The notes under the pieces: model-generated
Databases searched by the model: none
What the model was told of the DNA's origin: nothing
What the model saw: the letters and a program-made list of their open reading frames with translations, nothing else
In this document: positions 1 to 5,050 of the stretch, piece by piece
Numbering within the stretch: the stretch's first letter is position 1
Layout of the letters: each line of letters begins with the position of its first letter
Assembly (NCBI GenBank): GCA_016282415.1
Contig: JAEEKO010000088.1
Coordinates: 1 to 10,162, forward strand
Source of the DNA: Caryophanales bacterium
GTDB taxonomy: Bacteria; Bacillota_I; Bacilli_A; RF39; UBA660
Length of the DNA: 10,162 bases
Direction: 5' to 3'
Program-made: the position numbers and the translations under genes

Positions 1-752
1 ATATCGGTATATTCATTATTTTTATGTTCTTTTTCTTCAGCATAGAATTCTTTGTATTCAAGTAATGCTTTATCATATCCAAATAATGTACTAAATTTTG
101 GAATTAAACTTTGAACAATATCATTACCCTGATACATTAAAATACCAAAACGACGTACATTATATTCACGATTCCATTGCTTTGATAAACGTGAATAGTC
201 AGCTTTATTAAATTGTGCTACAGCAATAATTATTAAGATAACCCCTACACCACAAGTAATAAGCATACTTTTTAAACTCTTTTCAACATGCGCTAAATAA
301 TTATAGTAAGTTGATTTTTTTAGTCTGCTATGAACATAATGGAATACCATAATCATTGGAATATAAATAAAATCTAATAGTTTTAATTTACTAAATACAC
401 TATCCGTTACTTCTCCAGTTTGACTTAAAGCTGTAATTAAACTTAAACTTGCAAAATTAGTATAGAATGTATAATAAATTGAATTAGATGTAGTTGTAAA
501 AAAGATAAAGAATAATACACAGTATAAATATTTAAATTGATTCTTTGGCTTTAATAAATAAGCGAATGAACCTAATATTAAAATAACACCCATATCAATT
601 AGCATTGATACAAACATAAAGACATCACCAATAGTGGCATATCTTACAATCAAAGTACTAATAAATGCTAAAAAAACATATGATAAAAATAATCTATTGG
701 AAATAATATAATCAATTATTGATAAATAAATTTTTTTAATAATCTTCTTCAT
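1..752 (-). CDS. ltaS: LtaS-type lipoteichoic acid synthase / sulfatase-family membrane protein, N-terminal part (partial)
   Basis: The reading frame opens at 752 and stays open for 250 codons to the window edge, so the C-terminus is missing. The start is supported by GAGG at 760-763, 7 nt upstream. The visible part shows about five hydrophobic segments (roughly residues 21-36, 43-66, 75-92, 124-141, 161-179), followed by a charged linker. In LtaS, five membrane helices and a linker precede an extracellular alkaline-phosphatase-like catalytic domain that polymerises glycerol phosphate from phosphatidylglycerol. Local resemblance to LtaS includes a segment before helix 4 (TALSQTGEV near residue 107) and the linker motif YQGNDIVQSL at 207-216, matching the YxGxDxVQ-like region of LtaS. 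The catalytic domain lies outside the window, so a related phosphoglycerol transferase cannot be excluded. The symbol is a family-level call. Confidence 0.75.
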   Translation of the reverse strand, partial: MKKIIKKIYLSIIDYIISNRLFLSYVFLAFISTLIVRYATIGDVFMFVSMLIDMGVILILGSFAYLLKPKNQFKYLYCVLFFIFFTTTSNSIYYTFYTNFASLSLITALSQTGEVTDSVFSKLKLLDFIYIPMIMVFHYVHSRLKKSTYYNYLAHVEKSLKSMLITCGVGVILIIIAVAQFNKADYSRLSKQWNREYNVRRFGILMYQGNDIVQSLIPKFSTLFGYDKALLEYKEFYAEEKEHKNNEYTD

Positions 753-773
753 ATATATACCTCAATCTACATC

Positions 774-782
774 ATTATAACA
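774..782 (-). promoter_or_regulatory. Extended -10 promoter of the ltaS-like gene
   Basis: The minus strand reads TGTTATAAT, a TGn plus perfect -10 element. The hexamer is at 774-779. A weak -35 (TTTAAC, 797-802) lies 17 bp upstream. Transcription would start near 767, giving a leader of about 14 nt that just includes the GAGG ribosome-binding site. Confidence 0.6.
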
Positions 783-823
783 CGAAAAGGATAAAAGTTA
801 AACTGATAAAAATTAATTTTTAC

Positions 824-852
824 TTGCTATTTTTACACTTATTTGTTATTAT
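824..852 (+). promoter_or_regulatory. Promoter of tRNA-Gly
   Basis: TTGCTA (824-829) and TATTAT (847-852) are separated by 17 bp, matching sigma-A consensus at 4/6 and 5/6. The predicted start near 859 is a few bases before the mature tRNA 5' end at 863, as is usual for a single tRNA unit. Confidence 0.6.
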
Positions 853-862
853 TAATACACAT

Positions 863-937
863 GCAGGTGTGGTTCAATGGTTAGAATATAACCTTGCCAA
901 GGTTGGGATGGGAGTTCGATTCTCCTCACTTGCTCCA
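863..937 (+). tRNA. tRNA-Gly (anticodon GCC)
   Basis: A full 75-nt cloverleaf can be drawn. The acceptor stem GCAGGTG (863-869) pairs with CACTTGC (927-933). The discriminator is T934 and CCA is encoded at 935-937. The D-stem is GTTC/GAAT. The anticodon stem TAACC/GGTTG closes the loop TTGCCAA (894-900), with anticodon GCC at 896-898. A 4-nt variable loop is followed by the T-arm GGGAG/CTCCT around TTCGATT. U73 fits bacterial tRNA-Gly. The gene has its own promoter and is followed by a terminator that lies inside the repeat-bounded insert described separately. Confidence 0.95.
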
Positions 938-943
938 TTTGAA
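927..943 (+). repeat. Left 17-bp direct repeat (attL-like), at tRNA 3' end
   Basis: CACTTGCTCCATTTGAA covers the last acceptor-stem strand, discriminator and CCA of tRNA-Gly plus 6 nt. It is repeated exactly at 1390-1406, and the flanking bases differ on both sides. A duplicated tRNA 3' end is the usual footprint of tyrosine-recombinase integration. Confidence 0.75.
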
Positions 944-945
944 AT

Positions 946-970
946 AAACGTCGAATTAATCGACGTTTTT
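946..970 (+). terminator. Rho-independent terminator just after tRNA-Gly
   Basis: AAACGTCGA (946-954) pairs perfectly with TCGACGTTT (960-968) around the loop ATTAA, ending in a T-run at 966-970. It lies just beyond the left copy of the direct repeat. If the insert is an integrated element, this terminator is the element's replacement for the displaced one at 1411-1440. Confidence 0.85.
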
Positions 971-1002
971 ACATATAATATATTATTTTGAATATACTAA
1001 TA

Positions 1003-1031
1003 TTGACAATATATATCAAAAATGGTACTAT
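1003..1031 (+). promoter_or_regulatory. Near-consensus sigma-A promoter for an orphan RNA
   Basis: A perfect TTGACA (1003-1008), a 17-bp spacer and TACTAT (1026-1031, 4/6 to TATAAT) predict a start near 1038. An 8-bp inverted repeat, TGACAATA (1004-1011) and TATTGTCA (1029-1036), brackets the spacer and overlaps both boxes, as a repressor site might. No plus-strand protein gene follows until 3429. Confidence 0.65.
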
Positions 1032-1037
1032 TGTCAT

Positions 1038-1108
1038 ATAAGAACTCTGTTCAATCCGAAGCTTCACGTTATACGTGAAAGGTTTATGTAGGAAGAATGG
1101 AGTTTTTT
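1038..1108 (+). ncRNA. Predicted small structured RNA of unknown family
   Basis: The transcript predicted from the promoter at 1003-1031 can fold end to end. AACTCTGTTC (1043-1052) pairs with GAATGGAGTT (1095-1104), including two G-U pairs, and A/G-U pairs at 1040-1042/1105-1107 can extend the stem. After a small internal loop, TCC (1055-1057) pairs with GGA (1091-1093). An inner hairpin TTCACG (1063-1068)/CGTGAA (1074-1079) sits inside. The RNA ends in TTTTTT at 1103-1108, so the outer stem doubles as a terminator. I do not recognise it as 6S, SRP, tmRNA, a T-box or a common riboswitch, and no gene lies directly downstream. The pairing is read from sequence; expression is inferred. Confidence 0.5.
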
Positions 1109-1273
1109 ATTTTGTCTTTTTAGTTAAAGATGAGTCAAATATACTAAATATTGTTTTTTCATATTATCACCACTAGATACAATTTACCACTTATTAACTT
1201 TTAAATCAATCGAACAAAAGCATTTTTATATACTATTCATTAGTTTTCTTTTTAAATAGAATTTAACACTAAT

Positions 1274-1295
1274 TGTCACTGTAAATGTCACTGTA
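1274..1295 (+). repeat. Tandem TGTCACTGTA repeat (possible integrase arm site)
   Basis: TGTCACTGTA occurs at 1274-1283 and 1286-1295, with a 12-bp period. It lies about 95 bp inside the right end of the repeat-bounded insert. Short direct repeats near an attachment site are typical of the arm-type sites bound by tyrosine recombinases. That role is inference, since no integrase gene remains here. Confidence 0.45.
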
Positions 1296-1389
1296 TTTTT
1301 AAAATATTTTTATGATATATTTTTATTGAATCAAGTTTTATCTCAATTTTACATATGGATAATTAGCTACATTTCGTAAACGAGATACA

Positions 1390-1406
1390 CACTTGCTCCA
1401 TTTGAA
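1390..1406 (+). repeat. Right 17-bp direct repeat (attR-like)
   Basis: This is an exact second copy of the 927-943 sequence. The sequence before it shows no T-arm or anticodon arm, so it is not a decayed full tRNA copy. A perfect 4-2-4 palindrome TCGTAAACGA lies about 10 nt upstream. Confidence 0.7.
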
Positions 1407-1410
1407 TATT

Positions 1411-1440
1411 AAAAGACTAGTTATTAACTAGTCTTTTTTT
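1411..1440. terminator. Bidirectional terminator after the GNAT-like gene
   Basis: AAAAGACTAGTT (1411-1422) pairs perfectly with AACTAGTCTTTT (1426-1437) around a 3-nt loop. Seven Ts (1434-1440) follow on plus and an A-run precedes it, so it can work in both directions. On minus it directly follows the GNAT-like stop codon. On plus it may be the original terminator of tRNA-Gly, separated from it by the 463-bp insert. Confidence 0.8.
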
Positions 1441-2137
1441 AACCAATATTAACTCCAGCTTCCTTAACTCCACTTATTTTATTTAAAGCTAAATGATAAC
1501 CCTTGTTATTATCTTGTAATTCATAAATACGCGATTGAATAACATAATCAAGTACTTCAATATCATCAGGTTTATCACCCAATAAAGTCGGTAGTATAGA
1601 ATAGTTATCCCCTTTACAAACCTTTCCCGCCATAAACGATGAACGATGACATTCACTTTCAAATATTAAGTATTTTGTTAAATCATTACTCTTTTTACAA
1701 ATATATATTTTATAAGGTGATTCTTGACAATCATCACTCTCAAGTAAATCATAAGAATATCGCTTTAATGTATATAATATAAATGGCTTTCTTTGCTTTT
1801 TATTAGTTAATAATTGTTTATAATCATCATCTAACACTGTTTTAATATAATATGATGTTAATAATGATGCAAAACCACAAGAACGATACTCTGGTTTTAT
1901 ATAAGTTCCAACATAATAACTAATTCTTTTTTCAACATCTAACATAAAGTACATATAACCAATATTCTTATGTATTCCCTTACTGTTTAAAAATAGATTA
2001 ATAAAATAATAAGTTTGACCATTTTCACCATAAAAAGTCTTCTTAAGGTTTACTGTTAACTTAGTACGATTATTAATTGTTATTATATCTATTAACATTC
2101 CTTTTTCATCATATGCCAAATCACTTAAAGTTGTCAT
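1439..2137 (-). CDS. GNAT-like N-acetyltransferase domain protein
   Basis: The product has 232 residues. The core YYVGTYIKPEYRSCGFASLL (residues 74-93) fits GNAT motif A: a beta-strand, then R/QxxGxG/A (here R85-S-C-G88-F-A90), which binds the pyrophosphate of acetyl-CoA, then a helix. The preceding strand IGYMYFMLD (59-67) and the later FILYTLKRYSYDLL (119-132) are in the right places for neighbouring strands and motif B. The roughly 100-residue C-terminal tail is unusual for a minimal GNAT and I cannot assign it. The substrate is unknown. The start at 2137 has only a distant G-run (2150-2154, 12 nt away), so initiation may be weak. It has its own extended -10 promoter and ends at a bidirectional terminator, so it is probably monocistronic. 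Confidence 0.6.
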   Translation of the reverse strand: MTTLSDLAYDEKGMLIDIITINNRTKLTVNLKKTFYGENGQTYYFINLFLNSKGIHKNIGYMYFMLDVEKRISYYVGTYIKPEYRSCGFASLLTSYYIKTVLDDDYKQLLTNKKQRKPFILYTLKRYSYDLLESDDCQESPYKIYICKKSNDLTKYLIFESECHRSSFMAGKVCKGDNYSILPTLLGDKPDDIEVLDYVIQSRIYELQDNNKGYHLALNKISGVKEAGVNIG

Positions 2138-2165
2138 TTTTCACATTTTCCCCCAAACGTCGCAT

Positions 2166-2174
2166 ATTATAACA
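2166..2174 (-). promoter_or_regulatory. Extended -10 promoter of the GNAT-like gene
   Basis: The minus strand reads TGTTATAAT (hexamer 2166-2171), with a weak TTGCAG at 2189-2194 17 bp upstream. The predicted start is near 2159, leaving a leader of about 22 nt before the start codon at 2137. Confidence 0.6.
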
Positions 2175-2204
2175 TAATATTCTTTTATCTGCAAATAAAC
2201 AAAA

Positions 2205-2226
2205 AAACTAGTTATATAACCAGTTT
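2205..2226 (-). terminator. Terminator overlapping the end of the 140-residue gene
   Basis: AAACTAGTT (2205-2213) pairs with AACCAGTTT (2218-2226) around ATAT. The one non-Watson-Crick position is G-U on the minus-strand RNA but A-C on the plus-strand RNA, so it favours minus transcription. A minus-strand T-run follows at 2201-2207. The stop codon at 2208-2210 lies inside the stem. Confidence 0.7.
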
Positions 2227-2630
2227 TCTAAATCTTGATTATGAGATTTTTGGGCTTTTAAAACTAATCCTGAATCTTGAACACGCTGTAATTCATGAGT
2301 TGGGTCATAGCAAATCACTCCATCAGTTAATATATCGATTTCATCATTAATATAACCAACACCAATATCCTCAAATTTCTTGTTAGATATAAGTCTAATT
2401 TTAATGCCAACACCAAAATCATTCAAACTACAAAAACGATAATATTCATTAGCATGATCAACGGCAAGTTTCATTGGCATCGAACATGGCTTATTAACCA
2501 CAATATTTATAATAAAAGTGTCATTATCAGGAGTTTGATAACTAAAAACTCCAAAAAGGTTACCAAAAACTTGATATTTCTTGCATACAGATTCTACTTC
2601 TTTATTAATACGATCATAATAAATTTCCAT
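2208..2630 (-). CDS. Hypothetical protein, 140 residues, unknown family
   Basis: I do not recognise this protein. It is soluble-looking, with no signal peptide or membrane segment. It has an N-terminal helix-like stretch (1-20), an alternating strand-like stretch (22-46), a probable helix (52-67), a central region rich in G, V and I (71-105) and a polar C-terminal helix with one Trp. Cysteines are at 16, 49, 67 and 107 without a metal-site pattern. The start at 2630 is well supported: AGGTGG (2640-2645) lies 9 nt upstream, after a good promoter (2664-2692). The transcription unit appears self-contained, with its own terminator, though read-through from the AlkD-type gene is possible. Its most distinctive feature is a long palindrome across its promoter and ribosome-binding site. 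Confidence 0.7.
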   Translation of the reverse strand: MEIYYDRINKEVESVCKKYQVFGNLFGVFSYQTPDNDTFIINIVVNKPCSMPMKLAVDHANEYYRFCSLNDFGVGIKIRLISNKKFEDIGVGYINDEIDILTDGVICYDPTHELQRVQDSGLVLKAQKSHNQDLENWLYN

Positions 2631-2634
2631 AAAA

Positions 2635-2666
2635 AATAACCACCTTTTTTAAAAAACATGGTTATT
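2635..2666 (-). promoter_or_regulatory. 32-bp palindrome spanning the -10 box and Shine-Dalgarno
   Basis: On minus, the left half (2666-2651, AATAACCATGTTTTTT) and the right half (2650-2635, AAAAAAGGTGGTTATT) form a 16-bp inverted repeat with one mismatch and one G-U. The outer arm overlaps the -10 box (2664-2669) and the inner arm contains the AGGTGG ribosome-binding site. Predicted transcription starts near 2657, so the outer arm would mostly not be transcribed and the site is more likely a DNA operator. If transcription starts further upstream it would be an RBS-hiding hairpin. Confidence 0.55.
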
Positions 2667-2692
2667 ATATAACATAATTGTTACTAATTCAA
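2664..2692 (-). promoter_or_regulatory. Promoter of the 140-residue gene
   Basis: The minus strand carries TTGAAT (2687-2692, 4/6), a 17-bp spacer and a perfect TATAAT (2664-2669). The predicted start near 2657 gives a leader of about 27 nt containing AGGTGG. Confidence 0.7.
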
Positions 2693-2702
2693 ATAATAGT
2701 TA

Positions 2703-3380
2703 CTATTTTTTATAATTATTTAATAATTCTTTATCTTCCTTACTAACACGATAACTATCATGACATTTACTTATTGCTTTATTAATTGCAAAAGCATTTA
2801 ATTTATTACTTTTAAAATACTCTAATGTTAAATTACGATTTTTAATAAAAGCTTCACATAAAAACCATGCTGCTCCCATATTAACATAATACTCTTCTTC
2901 ATTACTTAGTTTATCTAATTCATTAAAGATAGCTTTTAAATAATCGGTTCTAACATAAGCAAAGAAAATTCTAATGGCAATTCTTCTTTTAAAAGGTTGC
3001 TTACTTCCTAATAATTTCTTGGCATAATCAAAATAAGCATCTTCATTTCCTTTAATACGGAATTTTAAAGAATCCGTTACTGACCAAGTATCAACATATT
3101 TTGATAACTTTTCAATATATTTTATTTGTTCTTTATAGTCTTTAATGGTATTTATTAAATAAGCATCAATCATTAACGCTTCATGATACTTATCGGGCAT
3201 TGCATCTAGAACTTCATTTCGAACATCAATTAATGATTTTACAATTTGTTTTTGCTCTGGAACTAAAATACCTAAACATGGTTTTTTAGTATTAACAACA
3301 CGCCTAGTAAACTCAATTTTATCTTCATGCTTACTAGCTTCCAAAAAATCATAATATTTATTTAAATCAAACTCTTTCAT
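2703..3380 (-). CDS. AlkD-type DNA alkylation repair protein (HEAT-like repeats)
   Basis: The product has 225 residues, the usual size for AlkD-like DNA glycosylases, all-helical HEAT-like repeat proteins that remove N3- and N7-alkylated purines from DNA. Supporting matches are the N-terminal GILVPEQKQIVKSL-type helix (37-50), the central DTWSVTD (97-103), the RRIAIRIFF helix (132-140), NMGAAWFLCEAF (167-178) and the C-terminal AINKAISKCHDSYRVSKE (198-215). In characterised AlkD the catalytic triad is a Trp, an Asp four residues later and a downstream Arg; W99, D103 and R132/R133 fit. It is cytosolic. An extended -10 lies so close (TSS near 3388-3390) that the mRNA leader is only about 8-10 nt with no clear ribosome-binding site. 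Neighbours give no operon partner. Family membership is confident; lesion specificity is inferred. Confidence 0.85.
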   Translation of the reverse strand: MKEFDLNKYYDFLEASKHEDKIEFTRRVVNTKKPCLGILVPEQKQIVKSLIDVRNEVLDAMPDKYHEALMIDAYLINTIKDYKEQIKYIEKLSKYVDTWSVTDSLKFRIKGNEDAYFDYAKKLLGSKQPFKRRIAIRIFFAYVRTDYLKAIFNELDKLSNEEEYYVNMGAAWFLCEAFIKNRNLTLEYFKSNKLNAFAINKAISKCHDSYRVSKEDKELLNNYKK

Positions 3381-3394
3381 AATATCACATCGCT

Positions 3395-3403
3395 ATTATA
3401 ACA
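3395..3403 (-). promoter_or_regulatory. Extended -10 promoter of the AlkD-type gene
   Basis: The minus strand reads TGTTATAAT (hexamer 3395-3400) with no good -35. It is the third copy of the same TGTTATAAT element among minus-strand genes in this window. The 48-bp gap to the divergent ZIP gene must hold both promoters, and TATAAC on plus (3397-3402) overlaps this box. Confidence 0.55.
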
Positions 3404-3428
3404 CATATATTACTTTAGGTGATATTTT

Positions 3429-4196
3429 ATGAATAATTATACCCTGCTTGCTTTATATGCTACTCTCTTTACTTGGTTTTTAACTATTCTTGGAAGTAGC
3501 ATGGTTTTCTTCTTTAAAAAAATTAATAAAAACATCATGGATGTATCCTTAGGTCTGGCCGCCGGAATTATGATGGCAGCTTCATTTTTTTCGTTACTAA
3601 ACCCCGCAATTGAAAATGCTAAAAATTTAAAACAACTTCCTTGGTTAGTAGTTAGTATCGGCTTTATTATTGGTGGCATTTTCATCTATCTTAGTGATTT
3701 ATATTTTAATAATCGTTTTAAGAATAAACCTAATAAAAATAAACGTTTATTTTTAATGATTCTTTCAATTACATTACATAATATTCCCGAAGGTTTAGCC
3801 GTTGGAATTGCATTTGGTAGTATTAAATATCATCTTGCTGATGCTAACTTAACCAATGCATTCTTACTGGCATTAGCTATCGGATTACAAAACTTTCCCG
3901 AAGGAAGTGCTATTAGCTTACCACTTCGTCGTGAAAACTATAGTCGCTTAAAGGCATTCATCTATGGCTCCCTTAGTGCAATAGTTGAGCCAATATTTGG
4001 TATAATTGGAGCCATTCTTACCATTAAACTAACTTCATTAATGCCCATCTTTTTATCATTTGCTGCTGGCGCTATGATTTACGTTATCATTGAAGAATTA
4101 ATTCCCGAAAGTCAAACCAATAAAAATAAAGCCCTAATGGCTTTATTTACGCTAATTGGATTTATTATTATGATGATCTTAGATATTGCTTTATAA
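3429..4196 (+). CDS. ZIP-family divalent metal transporter
   Basis: The product has 255 residues, the length of bacterial ZupT/ZIP proteins, with about eight hydrophobic segments. The diagnostic metal-site motifs are present: HNIPEGLAVGIAFG in TM4 (117-130) and QNFPEGSAISLPL in TM5 (154-166), where ZIP proteins use H, N and E side chains to bind Zn2+ or other divalent ions. E187 in IVEP and EELIPE (222-227) also match conserved positions of later helices. The loop after TM3 (94-106) is Lys/Asn-rich and lacks the His cluster of many eukaryotic ZIPs. ZIP proteins move metal into the cytoplasm. The start is supported by AGGTGAT (3417-3423), 5 nt upstream. The gene is divergent from the alkD-type gene and convergent with a putative metal exporter. 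Exact metal preference cannot be read from sequence. Confidence 0.92.
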   Translation: MNNYTLLALYATLFTWFLTILGSSMVFFFKKINKNIMDVSLGLAAGIMMAASFFSLLNPAIENAKNLKQLPWLVVSIGFIIGGIFIYLSDLYFNNRFKNKPNKNKRLFLMILSITLHNIPEGLAVGIAFGSIKYHLADANLTNAFLLALAIGLQNFPEGSAISLPLRRENYSRLKAFIYGSLSAIVEPIFGIIGAILTIKLTSLMPIFLSFAAGAMIYVIIEELIPESQTNKNKALMALFTLIGFIIMMILDIAL

Positions 4197-5024
4197 AATA
4201 ATATTAATAATTAAACCAACCAAACTTCCAATTAAATATAATAAACTAATTATTAACAATGTATTTTTAAATGACTTATTGTTCTTAATTAAAACAATTA
4301 ATCCTACTCCACTACCAGTTAATAAACCAGCAATCATAGAACCAAAACTAATAGAATGATTAATATATAATTCAGTTAATGCTACTGATGCACCACAGTT
4401 TGGAATTAACCCAATTAATGAAGTTAAGAATGATCCAAAGATATTATCTTTTAATAATATCTTTGCTAAATAATCTTCACCAAAATAATAAAAACTAGTA
4501 TTAATAATAAAATTAATAACAATAATAAATAAGAAAATTTTTAAAGTATGAATTAAACTAGCTGTAAAAATATTATGATTTTTATGACAAGAACAATGTT
4601 CATGATCACAAATCTCATAATTTGGATCAACTTTTGGATGATAAACCAAATCAATTAAGAAACCAATTAATAAACCTACTCCAAATTTAATAGCTAAACT
4701 CGTAAGAATTACTTTATAACTTAATCCCCCACTTAACATTACTGGTAACATTTCATCACTAGTTGATAAATAAATTGCAATTAATGTTCCCATTGTTAAT
4801 AAACGAGTTACATATAAGTTAGTAGCAAGTACGGAGAAACCACATTGTGGTACTAATCCAAATAAACTACCAACTAATGGCCCAAACTTACCTGTCTTTT
4901 TTAATAAATCATTAGTTTTATTTTCATAACGATGTTCAATAAATTCAATTATTAAAAATGCTACAAATAAGAATGGCAATAATTTTAAACCATCAATTAC
5001 TGTATCTAATATTACATCTAACAT
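4191..5024 (-). CDS. ArsP_2-like putative heavy-metal exporter (multi-pass permease)
   Basis: The product has 277 residues and is strongly hydrophobic, with two internally related halves. Each half carries a proline-cysteine motif after a glycine-rich helix: GLVPQCGFSV (56-65) and GLIPNCGASVAL (205-216). This is the pattern of the family annotated as putative 10TM heavy-metal exporter (ArsP_2), for which substrate data are sparse. Between the halves a short hydrophilic loop (138-150) has three Cys and four His (CDHEHCSCHKNH), a likely metal-sensing or delivery site. GAGGTG (5030-5035) supports the start, and a fully consensus promoter lies upstream. The stop codon overlaps the end of the convergent ZIP gene, with no terminator between. 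Export of Zn, Mn or a related ion is a reasonable guess; direction and substrate are unproven. Confidence 0.75.
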   Translation of the reverse strand: MLDVILDTVIDGLKLLPFLFVAFLIIEFIEHRYENKTNDLLKKTGKFGPLVGSLFGLVPQCGFSVLATNLYVTRLLTMGTLIAIYLSTSDEMLPVMLSGGLSYKVILTSLAIKFGVGLLIGFLIDLVYHPKVDPNYEICDHEHCSCHKNHNIFTASLIHTLKIFLFIIVINFIINTSFYYFGEDYLAKILLKDNIFGSFLTSLIGLIPNCGASVALTELYINHSISFGSMIAGLLTGSGVGLIVLIKNNKSFKNTLLIISLLYLIGSLVGLIINIIL

Positions 5025-5050
5025 AACAACACCTCAAATAAACATATAAC

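Larger units (their letters stand above)
927..1406. mobile_element. Candidate 463-bp tRNA-Gly-integrated element or excision remnant
   Basis: The repeat-to-repeat unit (927-1389) is 463 bp and contains no ORF that I can support, no integrase and no transposase. It does hold a terminator (946-970), a near-consensus promoter (1003-1031), a predicted structured RNA (1038-1108) and a tandem 10-bp repeat (1274-1295). Sequence 1110-1270 and 1296-1389 is AT-rich and I see nothing definite there. Target and repeat structure fit known tyrosine-recombinase integration into tRNA 3' ends. Whether this is a minimal non-autonomous element or the scar of a larger prophage or integrative element is inference. 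A chance or duplication-derived 17-bp repeat is the alternative. Confidence 0.5.

Noticed and set aside
1022..1078. 18-codon ORF (MVLLSYKNS...) over the orphan RNA
   Set aside because: Its ATG lies upstream of the predicted transcript start, overlaps the promoter and has no ribosome-binding site.
1097..1123. 8-codon hydrophobic ORF MEFFILSF after AGGA
   Set aside because: AGGA is only 3 nt from the ATG and both are buried in the RNA stem; the ORF is too short to support.
1371..1406. A second, decayed tRNA-Gly at the right repeat
   Set aside because: Only the last 11 nt of the tRNA match; there is no T-loop, anticodon arm or D-arm upstream.
2454..2639. 61-codon plus-strand ORF
   Set aside because: It lies antisense inside the 140-residue gene, which has its own promoter, ribosome site and terminator; shadow frame.
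3437..3685. 82-codon minus-strand ORF
   Set aside because: Antisense to the ZIP transporter, with no ribosome site; shadow frame.
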